A stretch of DNA of 64,000 nt from Streptomyces agglomeratus. GTDB lineage: Bacteria > Actinomycetota > Actinomycetes > Streptomycetales > Streptomycetaceae. The stretch spans positions 558,001-622,000 of the forward strand of contig NZ_MEHJ01000001.1 in assembly GCF_001746415.1 (NCBI RefSeq), in the 5' to 3' direction. The position numbers were made by a program, and so were the translations under genes. This document shows, in pieces, positions 51,372-59,465 of this stretch. The notes under the pieces are model-generated. The model saw only the letters and a program-made list of their open reading frames with translations. It did no database searches and had not been told where the DNA came from. Each line of letters starts with the position of its first letter. Positions within the stretch are counted from its first letter, which is position 1.

Positions 51372-52997
51372 TCAGAGCCTCGCGTCGCGGTGGGTCGGTT
51401 CGCCGTCGAGAAGCGTGAGCAGCACCGGGAGGTTCGGCAGATCGGTGGCCGCGGTGGTGAGCGGGTTCGCCGCGAAAACCGTCAGGTCCGCGCGGCGGCC
51501 GACCGTGATGCGGCCGGCTTCGTGCTCCTCGCCCGCCGCGTACGCGGCGTTCACGGTCATGCCCCGCAGTGCCTCCAGGGCCGTGAGCGCCTGCTCCGGG
51601 CCGTGCGGCGGCCGGGTGAGGTCGCGGGACGGCCGGCGGTGGCGGGCTCCCGCCATGACGCCCAGCGGCGGGTAGGGGGCGATGGGCCAGTCGGAGCCGA
51701 GGACGACGACGGCGCCGGAGTCGAGGAGGTCGCGGCAGCGCCAGGCCCGCGAGGCGCGCTCCTCGCCGAGGCGCCGCGACCAGTTGTCGGTGTGGTCGGC
51801 CCGGGTGAAGTCGCAGCAGTGGGTCGGCTGCATGGAGGCGATGACGCCCAGCTCGGCGAACCGGCGCAGCGTGTCGTCGGGGACGGTCTCGATGTGCTCG
51901 ACGCGGTGCCGCACCTCCCGCCCGCCGCCGGCCCGGGCCTTTTCGACGGCGTCGAGGACGTGGCGTACGGCCGCGTCACCGATGGCGTGCGTGGCGATGG
52001 GCACGCCCGCCCGGTGGAGGTCACCGACGATACGGGTGTACTCCTCGGGGTCCGGCCAGAAGGCGTGCCGGGACTCACCGTGGCAGTCCGGGTGTTCCAG
52101 CCAGGCGGTGCCGTTGTCGATGGTGCCGTCCATGAATATCTTCACGCCGTCGGTCCGCCACAGCCGGCCGCCCGCGCCCTGCTGTCCGATGAGAGCGCGC
52201 ACGCCCTCGGCGTCGGTCCCGGGCTGGCACCACGGCGCGACCCGCAGTCGCAGCGGCAGTTCGCCGGCCTCGTCGAGCTCGGCGTAGAACGCCAGGCTGT
52301 CGCCGTTCGCGTCCATGGCGTGGCCGCCGGTGAGTCCCGCGGCGGCCATGGCGCGCAGGGCGGCGGCGAGCAGTTCGCGGCGCTCCTGACGGGTGGGCCG
52401 GGGGGCGACACGCTCCACGAGCTCGCAGGCGGCGTCCTCCAGGAGGAGGCCGGTGGGCCGGCCGGCCGCGTCGCACACCACCTCGGCGGTGGCCTGGCCG
52501 AAGGTCTGCGGCCCGTTGACGCCGGCGAGCTCCAGCGCGCGCCGGCTGGCGAGCATGGAGTGCGCGTCGAAGAGCAGCAGCAGGGCGGGCACGCCGTCCA
52601 GCACGGCGTCGAAGGGTGCCGTCTCGACCGGTCGGCCGGCGAAGACATTGGGGTCGAGGCCGAAGCCGTGCAGCCATGCACCGGGGGCGAGACCCCGCAC
52701 GCCGCGGGCGAGGGCCTCCCGCACCTGCTCCACGTCGGTACAGCCCGACAGGTCGAGGCCGTGAGTCAGTTCGGCGCCCGAGACGGGATGCAGGTGCCCG
52801 TCGATCAGTCCGGGGGTCACCACCGCGCCGTCGAGGTCGATCACCGTGGTCGAGGCGTCCGCGAGCGCGCGGATCTCCGGGCCGTCGCCGAGGGCGGTGA
52901 TGCGTCCGCCGGCCGCGGCGAGCGCCGTCTGCGGCAGGAACTCGCCGGTGACCGGATCGAGCAGGCGGGCGGACAGCAGGGTGAGGGAGGTACGCAA
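51372..52997 (-). CDS. Amidohydrolase family protein (YtcJ/NfdA-like)
   Basis: About 541 aa from a TTG at 52997 with AAGGAG upstream; an ATG at 53072 would overlap the TetR gene by 25 bp and add a poorly conserved head. TIM-barrel amidohydrolase 3 family: HxH in GLIDGHLHPVSGAE, metal His in THAIGDAAVRHVL and HRVEHIETVPDDTLRRFAEL, and the Asp of VLGSDWPIAPYPPLGVMAG. It hydrolyses an amide or formamide. In an operon with TetR and opposite an NCS1 permease, a purine, pyrimidine or hydantoin-like substrate is plausible. Confidence 0.88.
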   Translation of the reverse strand: MRTSLTLLSARLLDPVTGEFLPQTALAAAGGRITALGDGPEIRALADASTTVIDLDGAVVTPGLIDGHLHPVSGAELTHGLDLSGCTDVEQVREALARGVRGLAPGAWLHGFGLDPNVFAGRPVETAPFDAVLDGVPALLLLFDAHSMLASRRALELAGVNGPQTFGQATAEVVCDAAGRPTGLLLEDAACELVERVAPRPTRQERRELLAAALRAMAAAGLTGGHAMDANGDSLAFYAELDEAGELPLRLRVAPWCQPGTDAEGVRALIGQQGAGGRLWRTDGVKIFMDGTIDNGTAWLEHPDCHGESRHAFWPDPEEYTRIVGDLHRAGVPIATHAIGDAAVRHVLDAVEKARAGGGREVRHRVEHIETVPDDTLRRFAELGVIASMQPTHCCDFTRADHTDNWSRRLGEERASRAWRCRDLLDSGAVVVLGSDWPIAPYPPLGVMAGARHRRPSRDLTRPPHGPEQALTALEALRGMTVNAAYAAGEEHEAGRITVGRRADLTVFAANPLTTAATDLPNLPVLLTLLDGEPTHRDARL

Positions 52998-53047
52998 GGG
53001 GCTCGGAACTCCTTGGAGACGGGTCGGTCCGTCGTGGGCGGTGTCGG

Positions 53048-53704
53048 TCAGTCGTGGGCGGTGTCGGTCCACGCACCCTCGGACAACGTGCCCTCGGGCA
53101 GGCCGAGTTCGCGTTCCGCGGTGGTGGCGGGCAGGCGCCGGATCGCCGGCGGGTCGTCGCCGGTGTCGCCGCTGTTGACGAGCATTCCGAGGCCGTCGAG
53201 GACGACCAGAATGTGCACGGCGGTCATCATGGAGTCGTCGGTGCGGAACTCGCCCTGCTCGACACCCTCACGGATGAGCGTTTCCAGCCGGTCGCGCCAG
53301 GCGGCCTCCTGGACGGCGACCCGGTCACGCAGCGTGGGACGGTAACGGCTGAGGTGGCGGGCGTTGAGCCAGAGCCGGCTGATGTCGTCGTACGTCTCTC
53401 CGTTCGCCCGGGCGAAGAACCGCGCCAGGCACCCGGTGGGAGTGGCGCCGGCCCGGTCCGCCGGGAGGAGTCGCTCGAGTTCGGAGGCGGCGGCGTCTCC
53501 GTAGGCCTCGGCCACCAGATCCTCCACCGCCGGGAAGTAGTGGCTGATCAGCCCCGGCCGGACGTCGAGCTGCTCGGCGATGCGTCGGAGGGTGACGCAC
53601 TCCAGCCCCTCGGTCAGGGCCACCGCGGCAGCGGCGGCAACGATTTCCGCACGTCGGGCGGCTGGAGACTTGCGGATTCGTTTGTTCGGGACGCTTGACG
53701 GCAT
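53048..53704 (-). CDS. TetR-family regulator
   Basis: 218 aa from ATG 53704. HTH at about 13-58: RRAEIVAAAAAVALTEGLEC then VTLRRIAEQLDVRPGLISHY with FPAVEDLVAEAY. The C-terminal domain has WRDRLETLIREGVEQGEFR, as in BetI-like members. Its start is 68 bp from the divergent permease start, and the amidohydrolase lies immediately downstream, so it is the local repressor of an uptake-and-hydrolysis unit. Confidence 0.88.
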   Translation of the reverse strand: MPSSVPNKRIRKSPAARRAEIVAAAAAVALTEGLECVTLRRIAEQLDVRPGLISHYFPAVEDLVAEAYGDAAASELERLLPADRAGATPTGCLARFFARANGETYDDISRLWLNARHLSRYRPTLRDRVAVQEAAWRDRLETLIREGVEQGEFRTDDSMMTAVHILVVLDGLGMLVNSGDTGDDPPAIRRLPATTAERELGLPEGTLSEGAWTDTAHD

Positions 53705-53772
53705 GTATTCGATGCTATTGAGTATGCGACCAACAAGCAAGCAGGTGGGTAACCAGCATCCGGAGGAGCCGC
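53705..53772. promoter_or_regulatory. Divergent promoter region of TetR and permease genes
   Basis: A 68-bp gap that starts with an AT-richer stretch (GTATTCGATGCTATTGAG) flanked by GCAT (53701-53704) and ATGC (53724-53727), an imperfect dyad suited to TetR binding. GGAGGAG near 53762 is the permease ribosome-binding site. Confidence 0.4.
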
Positions 53773-55234
53773 ATGGCGTCCACGATCCCCGACCCGCACA
53801 ACGACACCTGCGCCGGCCGGCAAGGCGCGACGCGACCCCCCTCCGACGGAACCGGCCGCGTCGAGGCACACGGCATCGACCACATCCCCGACGGGCAACG
53901 CCACGGCAACCCGCAGCAGTTGTTTTCCGTCTGGGCGGCGGCGAACGTCAACTACCTGAGCCTCGTGATCGGCGGCGCACTGATCCTCATGGGCCTGACC
54001 CTGTGGCAGTCCCTCGCGGTGATCGTGGCGGGCAACTCGCTCTGGCTGCTCACCGGACTGCTCTCCATATCCGGCCCGGCCGCCGGCGCGGCGAGCGAAG
54101 TGATCACACGGGCGATGTACGGCATCCGGGGAAACCGGGTGAACAACGCGGTCATCGGCTGGACGATCTCCGTCTGTTACTTCGCCCTGAACCTGGCCGC
54201 CGCCGCGACCGCCGCCTTCGCCCTGGTCGAGATGGCCGGCGTCACCCCGAGTACCGGCGTCAAGATCGTCGTCGTACTGGTCGTCGCCGCGCTCACCCTG
54301 GCCATCGGCGTCTACGGCCACGGCACGATCATGAAGCTGTACCTCCCGATCACCCTGACCCTCACCGCCGTCTTCGCCGTCGTCGCGGTCAGCGTGTTCC
54401 GGCACACCGACTTCTCGTACGCACCGGACCGACCGCTCACCGGCACGGCACTGTGGACGGTCCTCGTCGCCGGGGTCACCCTGATCGGCTCCGGCCCGCT
54501 GTCGTACACCACCAGCGCGGACTTCTCCCGCTACCTGCCCCGTACGACGTCCGCGAAGGCGATCCTGGGGTGGACCGCCCTGGGCGGCTTCCTGCCCAGC
54601 GTCGTCGTCTGCTCGCTGGGGGCGCTCGCCGCGACCGCGGTGGACATGACGGACCCGCAGTCGGGGCTCCAGAAGATCCTGCCCGGCTGGTTCGAACCGG
54701 TCTTCCTGCTCGCCCTGGTCCTCGGCACGATCGCCATCAACGCCCTGACCGCCTACAGCGCGGGACTCGCCCTCCAGGCCATCGGCATCCGCATCCGCCG
54801 CTCCCTCAGCGTGATCGCCGACGGAATCGCCGCCGTCTCCCTCACTCTGTACGGGCTCCTCGTCTCCGACTTCCTCGACACCGTCAGCAACGTCCTCCAG
54901 CTCACGGTCGTCCTGCTCGGTCCCGCCATGGCCGTCTACGCCACCGACATCCTGCTGCGCCGCAACCGTTACGACGGCCCCACACTGATGGACGAGACCC
55001 CCGCCGGCCCCTTCTGGTACCGCGCCGGCGTCAACACGGCGGGGGCGCTGGCCCTCGGCGGTGGCGTCACCGTGGGGGCCTTGTGCGTCAACACGGCGTA
55101 CACCGGGGCCATTCGCACAGGCCCTGGGCGGTCTGGACCTCGCTCTCCCGGCGGGCATCGTCGTCTCGTCGGCGCTGTACGCGATCCTCATGCGGGGCAC
55201 GGCCGGCGCTCGTCCCCCGGGCGTCCCGGCCTGA
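53773..55234 (+). CDS. NCS1 family nucleobase/hydantoin-type permease, frameshift near 55108
   Basis: About 486 aa when one extra G is ignored. ATG 53773, twelve helices; the NCS1 start FSVWAAANVNYLSLVIGGAL and GNSLWLLTGLLSISGPAAGA are typical of cytosine-permease/purine transporters. Around 55108 (GTACACCGGGGCCATT) the frame breaks: removing one G restores YTGPFAQALGGLDLALPAG and IVVSSALYAILMRGTAGARP with a TGA at 55232-55234. Without correction the frame runs on through spacer and a VOC fragment to 55578, an artefactual fusion. Divergent from its TetR regulator. Confidence 0.85.
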
Positions 55235-55419
55235 CCGGCAGGTGTCCGGCCTCGCCCCCGGTCCGTACGAACCTGCCTGCTCCGGAGGGGCCTGCGTCCC
55301 CGCCGCGACCCGAGCCGGTCAACCGTCGGCTCCTCGGGAGGGATAGGGGGATCGGGGGCATCGCGGGGAGGCGGGTTCGGGTCGCAGATGTCGCAGAGAC
55401 CGCACCTGTCACCCCCCAC

Positions 55420-55578
55420 ATGAGTGTCGAGGTGGACGACGTGGATGCGGCTCATGCGGCCGTGCGGGACAGCGGTGCGGAGATCGTGTACCCCTTGCAG
55501 GATGAGGAGTGGGGTGTGCGGCGGTTCTTCGTCCGCGACCCCAGCGGACGGGTGGTCAACGTGCTGGGCCACCGCTGA
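55420..55578 (+). pseudogene. C-terminal half of a VOC (glyoxalase/bleomycin-resistance) protein
   Basis: HMSVEVDDVDAAHAAVRDSG then AEIVYPLQDEEWGVRRFFVR and DPSGRVVNVLGHR is the second half of a small VOC domain, with the metal Glu position replaced or absent. The first beta-alpha unit is missing, so this is a truncated remnant. It lies in the same frame as the uncorrected permease tail by chance. Confidence 0.75.
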
Positions 55579-55699
55579 TGGATTTTTCCGCACCCTTGGC
55601 GAAAGTGCTGGCCAGCCACTCGTTGATGGCTGAGACAAGGACGGTGGCCTCGTAGCGGACCGGGAGTGCGTCGAATCTCGTGGCCACGGCCCGGTGGCG
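55556..55699 (-). pseudogene. IS5-type transposase, 3' exon
   Basis: Minus-strand reading RHRAVATRFDALPVRYEATV then LVSAINEWL is the standard end of IS5-family DDE transposases (RxRAVATRYDKLAVRYEATV..AAINEWL). It begins exactly at the 3' boundary of the outer group II intron (55700). The partner 5' exon (...CGINHLK) is at 61981, and joining the two gives a continuous CGINHLK-RHRAVATRF reading. The frame continues past the usual family end to 55556. Confidence 0.82.
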
Positions 55700-55740
55700 G
55701 TCGGGTAGCCGGGTCATGTTGCCATGACCCGGCCCCCTCA

Positions 55741-55775
55741 GAACCGGGCATGCCTGTTTCCAGGCACCACGGCTC
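55741..55775 (-). ncRNA. Group II intron domain V (intron A)
   Basis: The minus strand reads GAGCCGTGGTGCCTG, a GAAA tetraloop, then CAGGCATGCCCGGTTC, a 35-nt hairpin with the invariant GAGCC...GGTTC ends. Domain VI follows to 55700 as a GCCGGGTCATG stem. Confidence 0.88.
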
Positions 55776-55804
55776 AAGCAAGCCCAAACGCTTCACAGAA
55801 TCTG

Positions 55805-57562
55805 CTATTTGTTGCTTCCATCTCGCGCATGAAGCTGCTGATGGCATTCGGAGTGAACGAGTCGAAGATTCTTGACTTCATCAGATCCGCCGTCTCTTCG
55901 GTAGGCGAAGTGGGGTTTATGTAACCGCTTCTTCATCGCGTCGAACCAGTCGATCCACTCGCGTGGACTTTCCGGCTCATATTCCGCTCCAACGATGAGC
56001 GCCTGACCGCAGAGCGGACAAAGTCCCTTCTGACGGGCTGCCAGAGTAAGGCTGTTCTTGTCCATTGGCGGAGGTGTGCGCGTCCTACGACGCTGACTCC
56101 AGTAGTCACCGAGCGCGGGATCGTCAGGCGACGACTTTCCCTTGACTAGCTGATGCCTTCTGATGTTGGTCCAGGCGAACTTGGGAAGATGTGCACCTGT
56201 GGTGCGGTCACCGAAGACCCAGTTATTGTTCTTGGACCGATTGAGTCGGCCGAAGTACTTATTAACGATCCAGTACCTCGACTTCTTCGGGTGGGTACGC
56301 TTGGCCCACTTGTAGGTGAGGGTCCACACGTAGCTGTCCAGCGCTGAGAAGGTTTTGCTGGACACCACCGTCCGGTAGTACGCAGACCAGCCCCTGACGA
56401 TCGGGGAGAGTCTGCGGAGTACGACTGTGATGCTCTGCCCGAGAAGAGCCTGCATCTCGGACCGCAGTCGATTCCGGATTCTCTTCACCGCATCCCTGCT
56501 TGGCGTAATGATCAGGCTGTCGCCATGGCGTCGGACATTGAAACCCAGAAAATCGAACCCTTCGGAAAGGTGAAGGATCCTTGTCTTCTCTTCGTTGAAT
56601 CGAAGCCCTCGGGGTTCAAGCCAGTCGCCAAGTCTCGACTTGACCGTCTCAGCTTCCTCCCTGCTCGTGCAGAACACGGCAAAGTCGTCGGCGTAACGCA
56701 CCAGGATCGGCGTCCCCTTCGCGGCCCACATCACTGTTCCTTTGCGGGTTGCGAACCGAACGCCTGCGGCTTCCTCCATTCCGTGAAGTGCAATGTTGAG
56801 CAACAGGGGGCTGATCACTCCGCCTTGAGGCGTTCCCTCGTCGGTGCGAGTGAAGCGTCCGTTGTCGACCACGCCCGCCTTCAGCCACTGCCGGACGAGT
56901 TCCCTGGCGGGGAAGCCGCCGACGCCGCCGAGCAGGTGGTCGTGGTCGATGCGGTCGAACGCCGCGGCCAGGTCGGCGCCGAGTACCCACTGACGCTTGG
57001 CCGCCTTGCCTTTCGCGGTGCTGAAGATCGCCTGGATGGCGTCGTGGCATCCGCGGCCAGGTCGGAACCCGTAGGAGCGTGATTCGAACCGGGCTTCCCA
57101 CTCAGGTTCCAGCACATTCTTCACGCGTGCCTGAATTACTCGGTCGCGCATGACTGGAATGCCGAGCGGGCGTTGCTTTCCATTACTCTTCGGGATGTAG
57201 ACCCGCTTGACGGGCCTGGCTCTCCAGGGCTGGGTTTGCTGGTCGATGTCGACCGCCATGCGAGCTCGCGCCTGGGGGGTGAGTGCTCGTTCCCTGTCGA
57301 TGCCTGCCGTCTTGCGACCCTTGCTCTGCTGCGTCACCCGCTTCACGCTCACGAGCGTGTTACTGCGACTCCGCAGCATAAGCTTTTGCAGATTGCGGAC
57401 CTTCTTGAGGTCCCCTTCCTGTGTCGCTTTGAAGATACGTTGTCTCAGGCGCCGTACGTTTCCCTCAGCGCTGGCCCAGTGGATGCAGTGCCAGTCCAGA
57501 GGTTCGCCCTGCGGTCCGTTCACTTTGGAGGTGCGGCCGGCAGTAGGGACTGTCTTTCGCAT
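55805..57562 (-). CDS. ltrA: Group II intron reverse transcriptase/maturase with HNH nuclease (intron A)
   Basis: 585 aa. The RT domain starts after LDWHCIHWASAEGNVRRLRQ; blocks include KSNGKQRPLGIPVMRDRVIQ, SYGFRPGRGCHDAIQ, EGTPQGGVISPLLLNIALHG and the catalytic VRYADDFAVFC (about 285-295). The maturase X region follows (VVLRRLSPIVRGWSAYYRTV), and the C-terminal HNH is CPLCGQALIVGAEY...LRLVHSECHQQLHA (about 515-580). It promotes splicing and target-primed reverse transcription of its intron. It lies in intron domain IV, ending 29 nt before domain V, and appears intact although the RNA scaffold around it is split. Confidence 0.92.
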   Translation of the reverse strand: MRKTVPTAGRTSKVNGPQGEPLDWHCIHWASAEGNVRRLRQRIFKATQEGDLKKVRNLQKLMLRSRSNTLVSVKRVTQQSKGRKTAGIDRERALTPQARARMAVDIDQQTQPWRARPVKRVYIPKSNGKQRPLGIPVMRDRVIQARVKNVLEPEWEARFESRSYGFRPGRGCHDAIQAIFSTAKGKAAKRQWVLGADLAAAFDRIDHDHLLGGVGGFPARELVRQWLKAGVVDNGRFTRTDEGTPQGGVISPLLLNIALHGMEEAAGVRFATRKGTVMWAAKGTPILVRYADDFAVFCTSREEAETVKSRLGDWLEPRGLRFNEEKTRILHLSEGFDFLGFNVRRHGDSLIITPSRDAVKRIRNRLRSEMQALLGQSITVVLRRLSPIVRGWSAYYRTVVSSKTFSALDSYVWTLTYKWAKRTHPKKSRYWIVNKYFGRLNRSKNNNWVFGDRTTGAHLPKFAWTNIRRHQLVKGKSSPDDPALGDYWSQRRRTRTPPPMDKNSLTLAARQKGLCPLCGQALIVGAEYEPESPREWIDWFDAMKKRLHKPHFAYRRDGGSDEVKNLRLVHSECHQQLHARDGSNK

Positions 57563-57863
57563 GTTCCTCCTTCGTGTCTAACTTGTCCGGCAGGTTCTGG
57601 CGTCATTACTCGGGATGCTTCAAAGGCTCACCCGGCCCACGTGGGCACCCTTTCGGGCCAGGTCATCCAGACCTGTATCCGGCGAGTTATGGCCTGGGTT
57701 GAAGGATTTTAGGGTTTCCTCTGACCTTTCGATCCACCGGCGTTCGCTTCTTGGGCCATCCTGTTCCCGCTGGAGAGTTGGGCCTTCCTTGCGGTCGGCT
57801 TACCGGGCCGAGGCCCGGACTCCAACGGGGTTTCCACGTTCCACACACGTAAGTTGCGGCTGG

Positions 57864-57873
57864 GGTGGGTGCC
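57864..57873. repeat. 10-bp target-site duplication of the ISAs1 element (left)
   Basis: GGTGGGTGCC directly before the IS left end; identical copy at 59206-59215 directly after the right end. Confidence 0.9.
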
Positions 57874-59205
57874 CAGGGCTTATTCAAAGTCAGATTGATC
57901 ATTTCGTGTTGCAGGTCAGGACAGTCCGAGCAGGTCCAGTGGGCGGGTGAACGGTGTGTAGGAGACCTCCCGCAGTCCTGCGGCGATGCTGCGGCAGCCG
58001 GCGTCCCGAAGGGTGTTGATCGCGAGGTTGCGCAGTGTGGCCATGTTCTCCGGCCCGTGCCCGGTGCGGATCTTGGAGGCGTCCTCGGCGAACGTCGTGT
58101 CCCTCACGTGGTGCACCGCCTCGATGCCCCACTGGGATCTGGCGAGACGGCCGATCCGCTGCGGCGATGCCTCACGTGCCGTCATATCCGTGATCGCGTA
58201 GAGGGTCTGCCGGGTGACGCGGCCGGTCCGTATCTCGGTGCGATGCCGGAGGATCTTCACTGCCTGGACCACGTGCGGGAAGTCCAGGTGGAGGCCGGTG
58301 ACGGTGAGCGTGCGCACCGAGCGGGTCTCGCGCCGCCCGTGCCCGCGCTCGCGGTCGTAGCGGCGGGCGGTCACTTCCTTCCAGGGCAGGGCTTTGATCG
58401 CCGCGTGCAGTTTCGGCTGGTTGCCCTTGACCACCAGCAGGTAGTGCGCCTTCTTCACCTCTACCAGCCACTTCGCGTGCTCGCGCTGGGTGTGCAGGGC
58501 ATCGGCTGTCACCACGGTGCCGGCCAGGTCGAACGGGGCCAGCAGGGCGGTGAACGCGGAGATCTCGTTGGTTTTGTCCGGCACCCGCAACTGGCTGACG
58601 ACACGACCGGCGGCTGTGACGGCGGCCAGCAGGTGGGCGGCGGGCGCGGCATCGGTGCGCGAGCTACGGGCGCTCTTGCCGTCCACCGCGACTGCCTGCG
58701 TGCCGGCCGGGCAGTGGCCGAGCAGGTCGGCGAGCCCGCCGGGACACACCAGGACCAGCACCCGGCGCAGGGTGGAAGGCGAGGCCGGCCGGCGCACGCC
58801 GAGCGGCCCGCGCGCTAGAAACCCCAGGCGGGCGAGGGTGTCTTGGGGTGCGTGGCGGGCCCACTGCCCGATGGCCAGATAGGAGCGGGCGCCGGCCAGG
58901 ACCGCGCAGGCGGCGGTCAGCAGGACCGAGGCCAGGGTGTGCCGCCGTCCGCGCCGGTGACGCGGATCGGGCAGAGCACTCAACCGGGCAGCCCTGTCCG
59001 ACAGCTCACGCTGCTGACGCGAGGGCGGCTTGATCAGGCAGACGGTGGCAGACTGGCGGCACATCGGAGCTCCGGTGGTCGGGCGACTTGGTAGGTCCCC
59101 TTGATCATCGGAGCTTCGTTGCATGCCTGGCTGCCGTGGTGAAGGTTCGTCACATGCCTGTGACCTGCTGGTTCTTGAAGCCGCCCGGACTATGAATCAG
59201 CCCTG
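57874..59205 (-). mobile_element. ISAs1-family insertion sequence (1332 bp) inside intron A
   Basis: Terminal inverted repeats: left CAGGGCTTATTCAAAGTC (57874-57891), right, read inward, CAGGGCTGATTCATAGTC, 16 of 18 matching. A single transposase gene fills the element. Perfect 10-bp target duplications GGTGGGTGCC flank it, as expected for ISAs1. It is complete and, by all visible criteria, recent. The target is the domain I-III RNA of the outer group II intron. Confidence 0.92.
57916..59124 (-). CDS. ISAs1-family DDE transposase
   Basis: 402 aa from ATG 59124 (ATG 59064 also possible). The N-terminal region has SALPDPRHRRGRRHTLASVL and AIGQWARHAP, characteristic of the H-repeat/ISAs1 family. 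DDE residues: Asp in AVAVDGKSARSSRTD, Asp in GTVVTADALHTQREHAKWLV, and Glu in SQWGIEAVHHVRDTTFAEDA. The ending RNLAINTLRDAG is also typical. It occupies nearly the whole IS and reads through without lesions, so it may be active. Confidence 0.93.
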   Translation of the reverse strand: MQRSSDDQGDLPSRPTTGAPMCRQSATVCLIKPPSRQQRELSDRAARLSALPDPRHRRGRRHTLASVLLTAACAVLAGARSYLAIGQWARHAPQDTLARLGFLARGPLGVRRPASPSTLRRVLVLVCPGGLADLLGHCPAGTQAVAVDGKSARSSRTDAAPAAHLLAAVTAAGRVVSQLRVPDKTNEISAFTALLAPFDLAGTVVTADALHTQREHAKWLVEVKKAHYLLVVKGNQPKLHAAIKALPWKEVTARRYDRERGHGRRETRSVRTLTVTGLHLDFPHVVQAVKILRHRTEIRTGRVTRQTLYAITDMTAREASPQRIGRLARSQWGIEAVHHVRDTTFAEDASKIRTGHGPENMATLRNLAINTLRDAGCRSIAAGLREVSYTPFTRPLDLLGLS

Positions 59206-59215
59206 GGTGGGTGCC
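59206..59215. repeat. 10-bp target-site duplication of the ISAs1 element (right)
   Basis: GGTGGGTGCC, identical to 57864-57873. Confidence 0.9.
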
Positions 59216-59423
59216 CCCTCTATCCCGGAACCGGCGGTGTCCTCCTCCCGGTCTCAAATCTCCGAGAGTCGCCTGGCGTATTCCAACGCCGGGTTCTGTA
59301 GCTGCCGATTGCGAACCATCAGGCGGCTTCAACCTTACGAGACATCAACGGGGGTTCACGCGGGTCGGGTAGGCCGCCGGCGAGGTGCCTGCTGGGCAGG
59401 TCCTTTTCCTACGGCCCCCCGCC

Positions 59424-59457
59424 GAACGGTACGTGCGACTTTCATCGCATACCGCTC
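59424..59457 (-). ncRNA. Group II intron domain V (intron B)
   Basis: The minus strand reads GAGCGGTATGCGAT, GAAA tetraloop, then GTCGCACGTACCGTTC, the canonical 34-nt domain V hairpin. It begins 9 nt after the maturase stop. Confidence 0.92.
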
Positions 59458-59465
59458 TCCAGTGA

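Noticed and set aside
53773..55578. Permease-VOC fusion protein
   Set aside because: The fusion arises from one extra G near 55108; removing it restores a normal permease end at 55234, and the VOC part is a separate truncated relic.
55805..57562. DRT- or retron-type defence reverse transcriptase
   Set aside because: A maturase X domain, HNH domain and adjacent domain V/VI RNA identify it as a group II intron protein.
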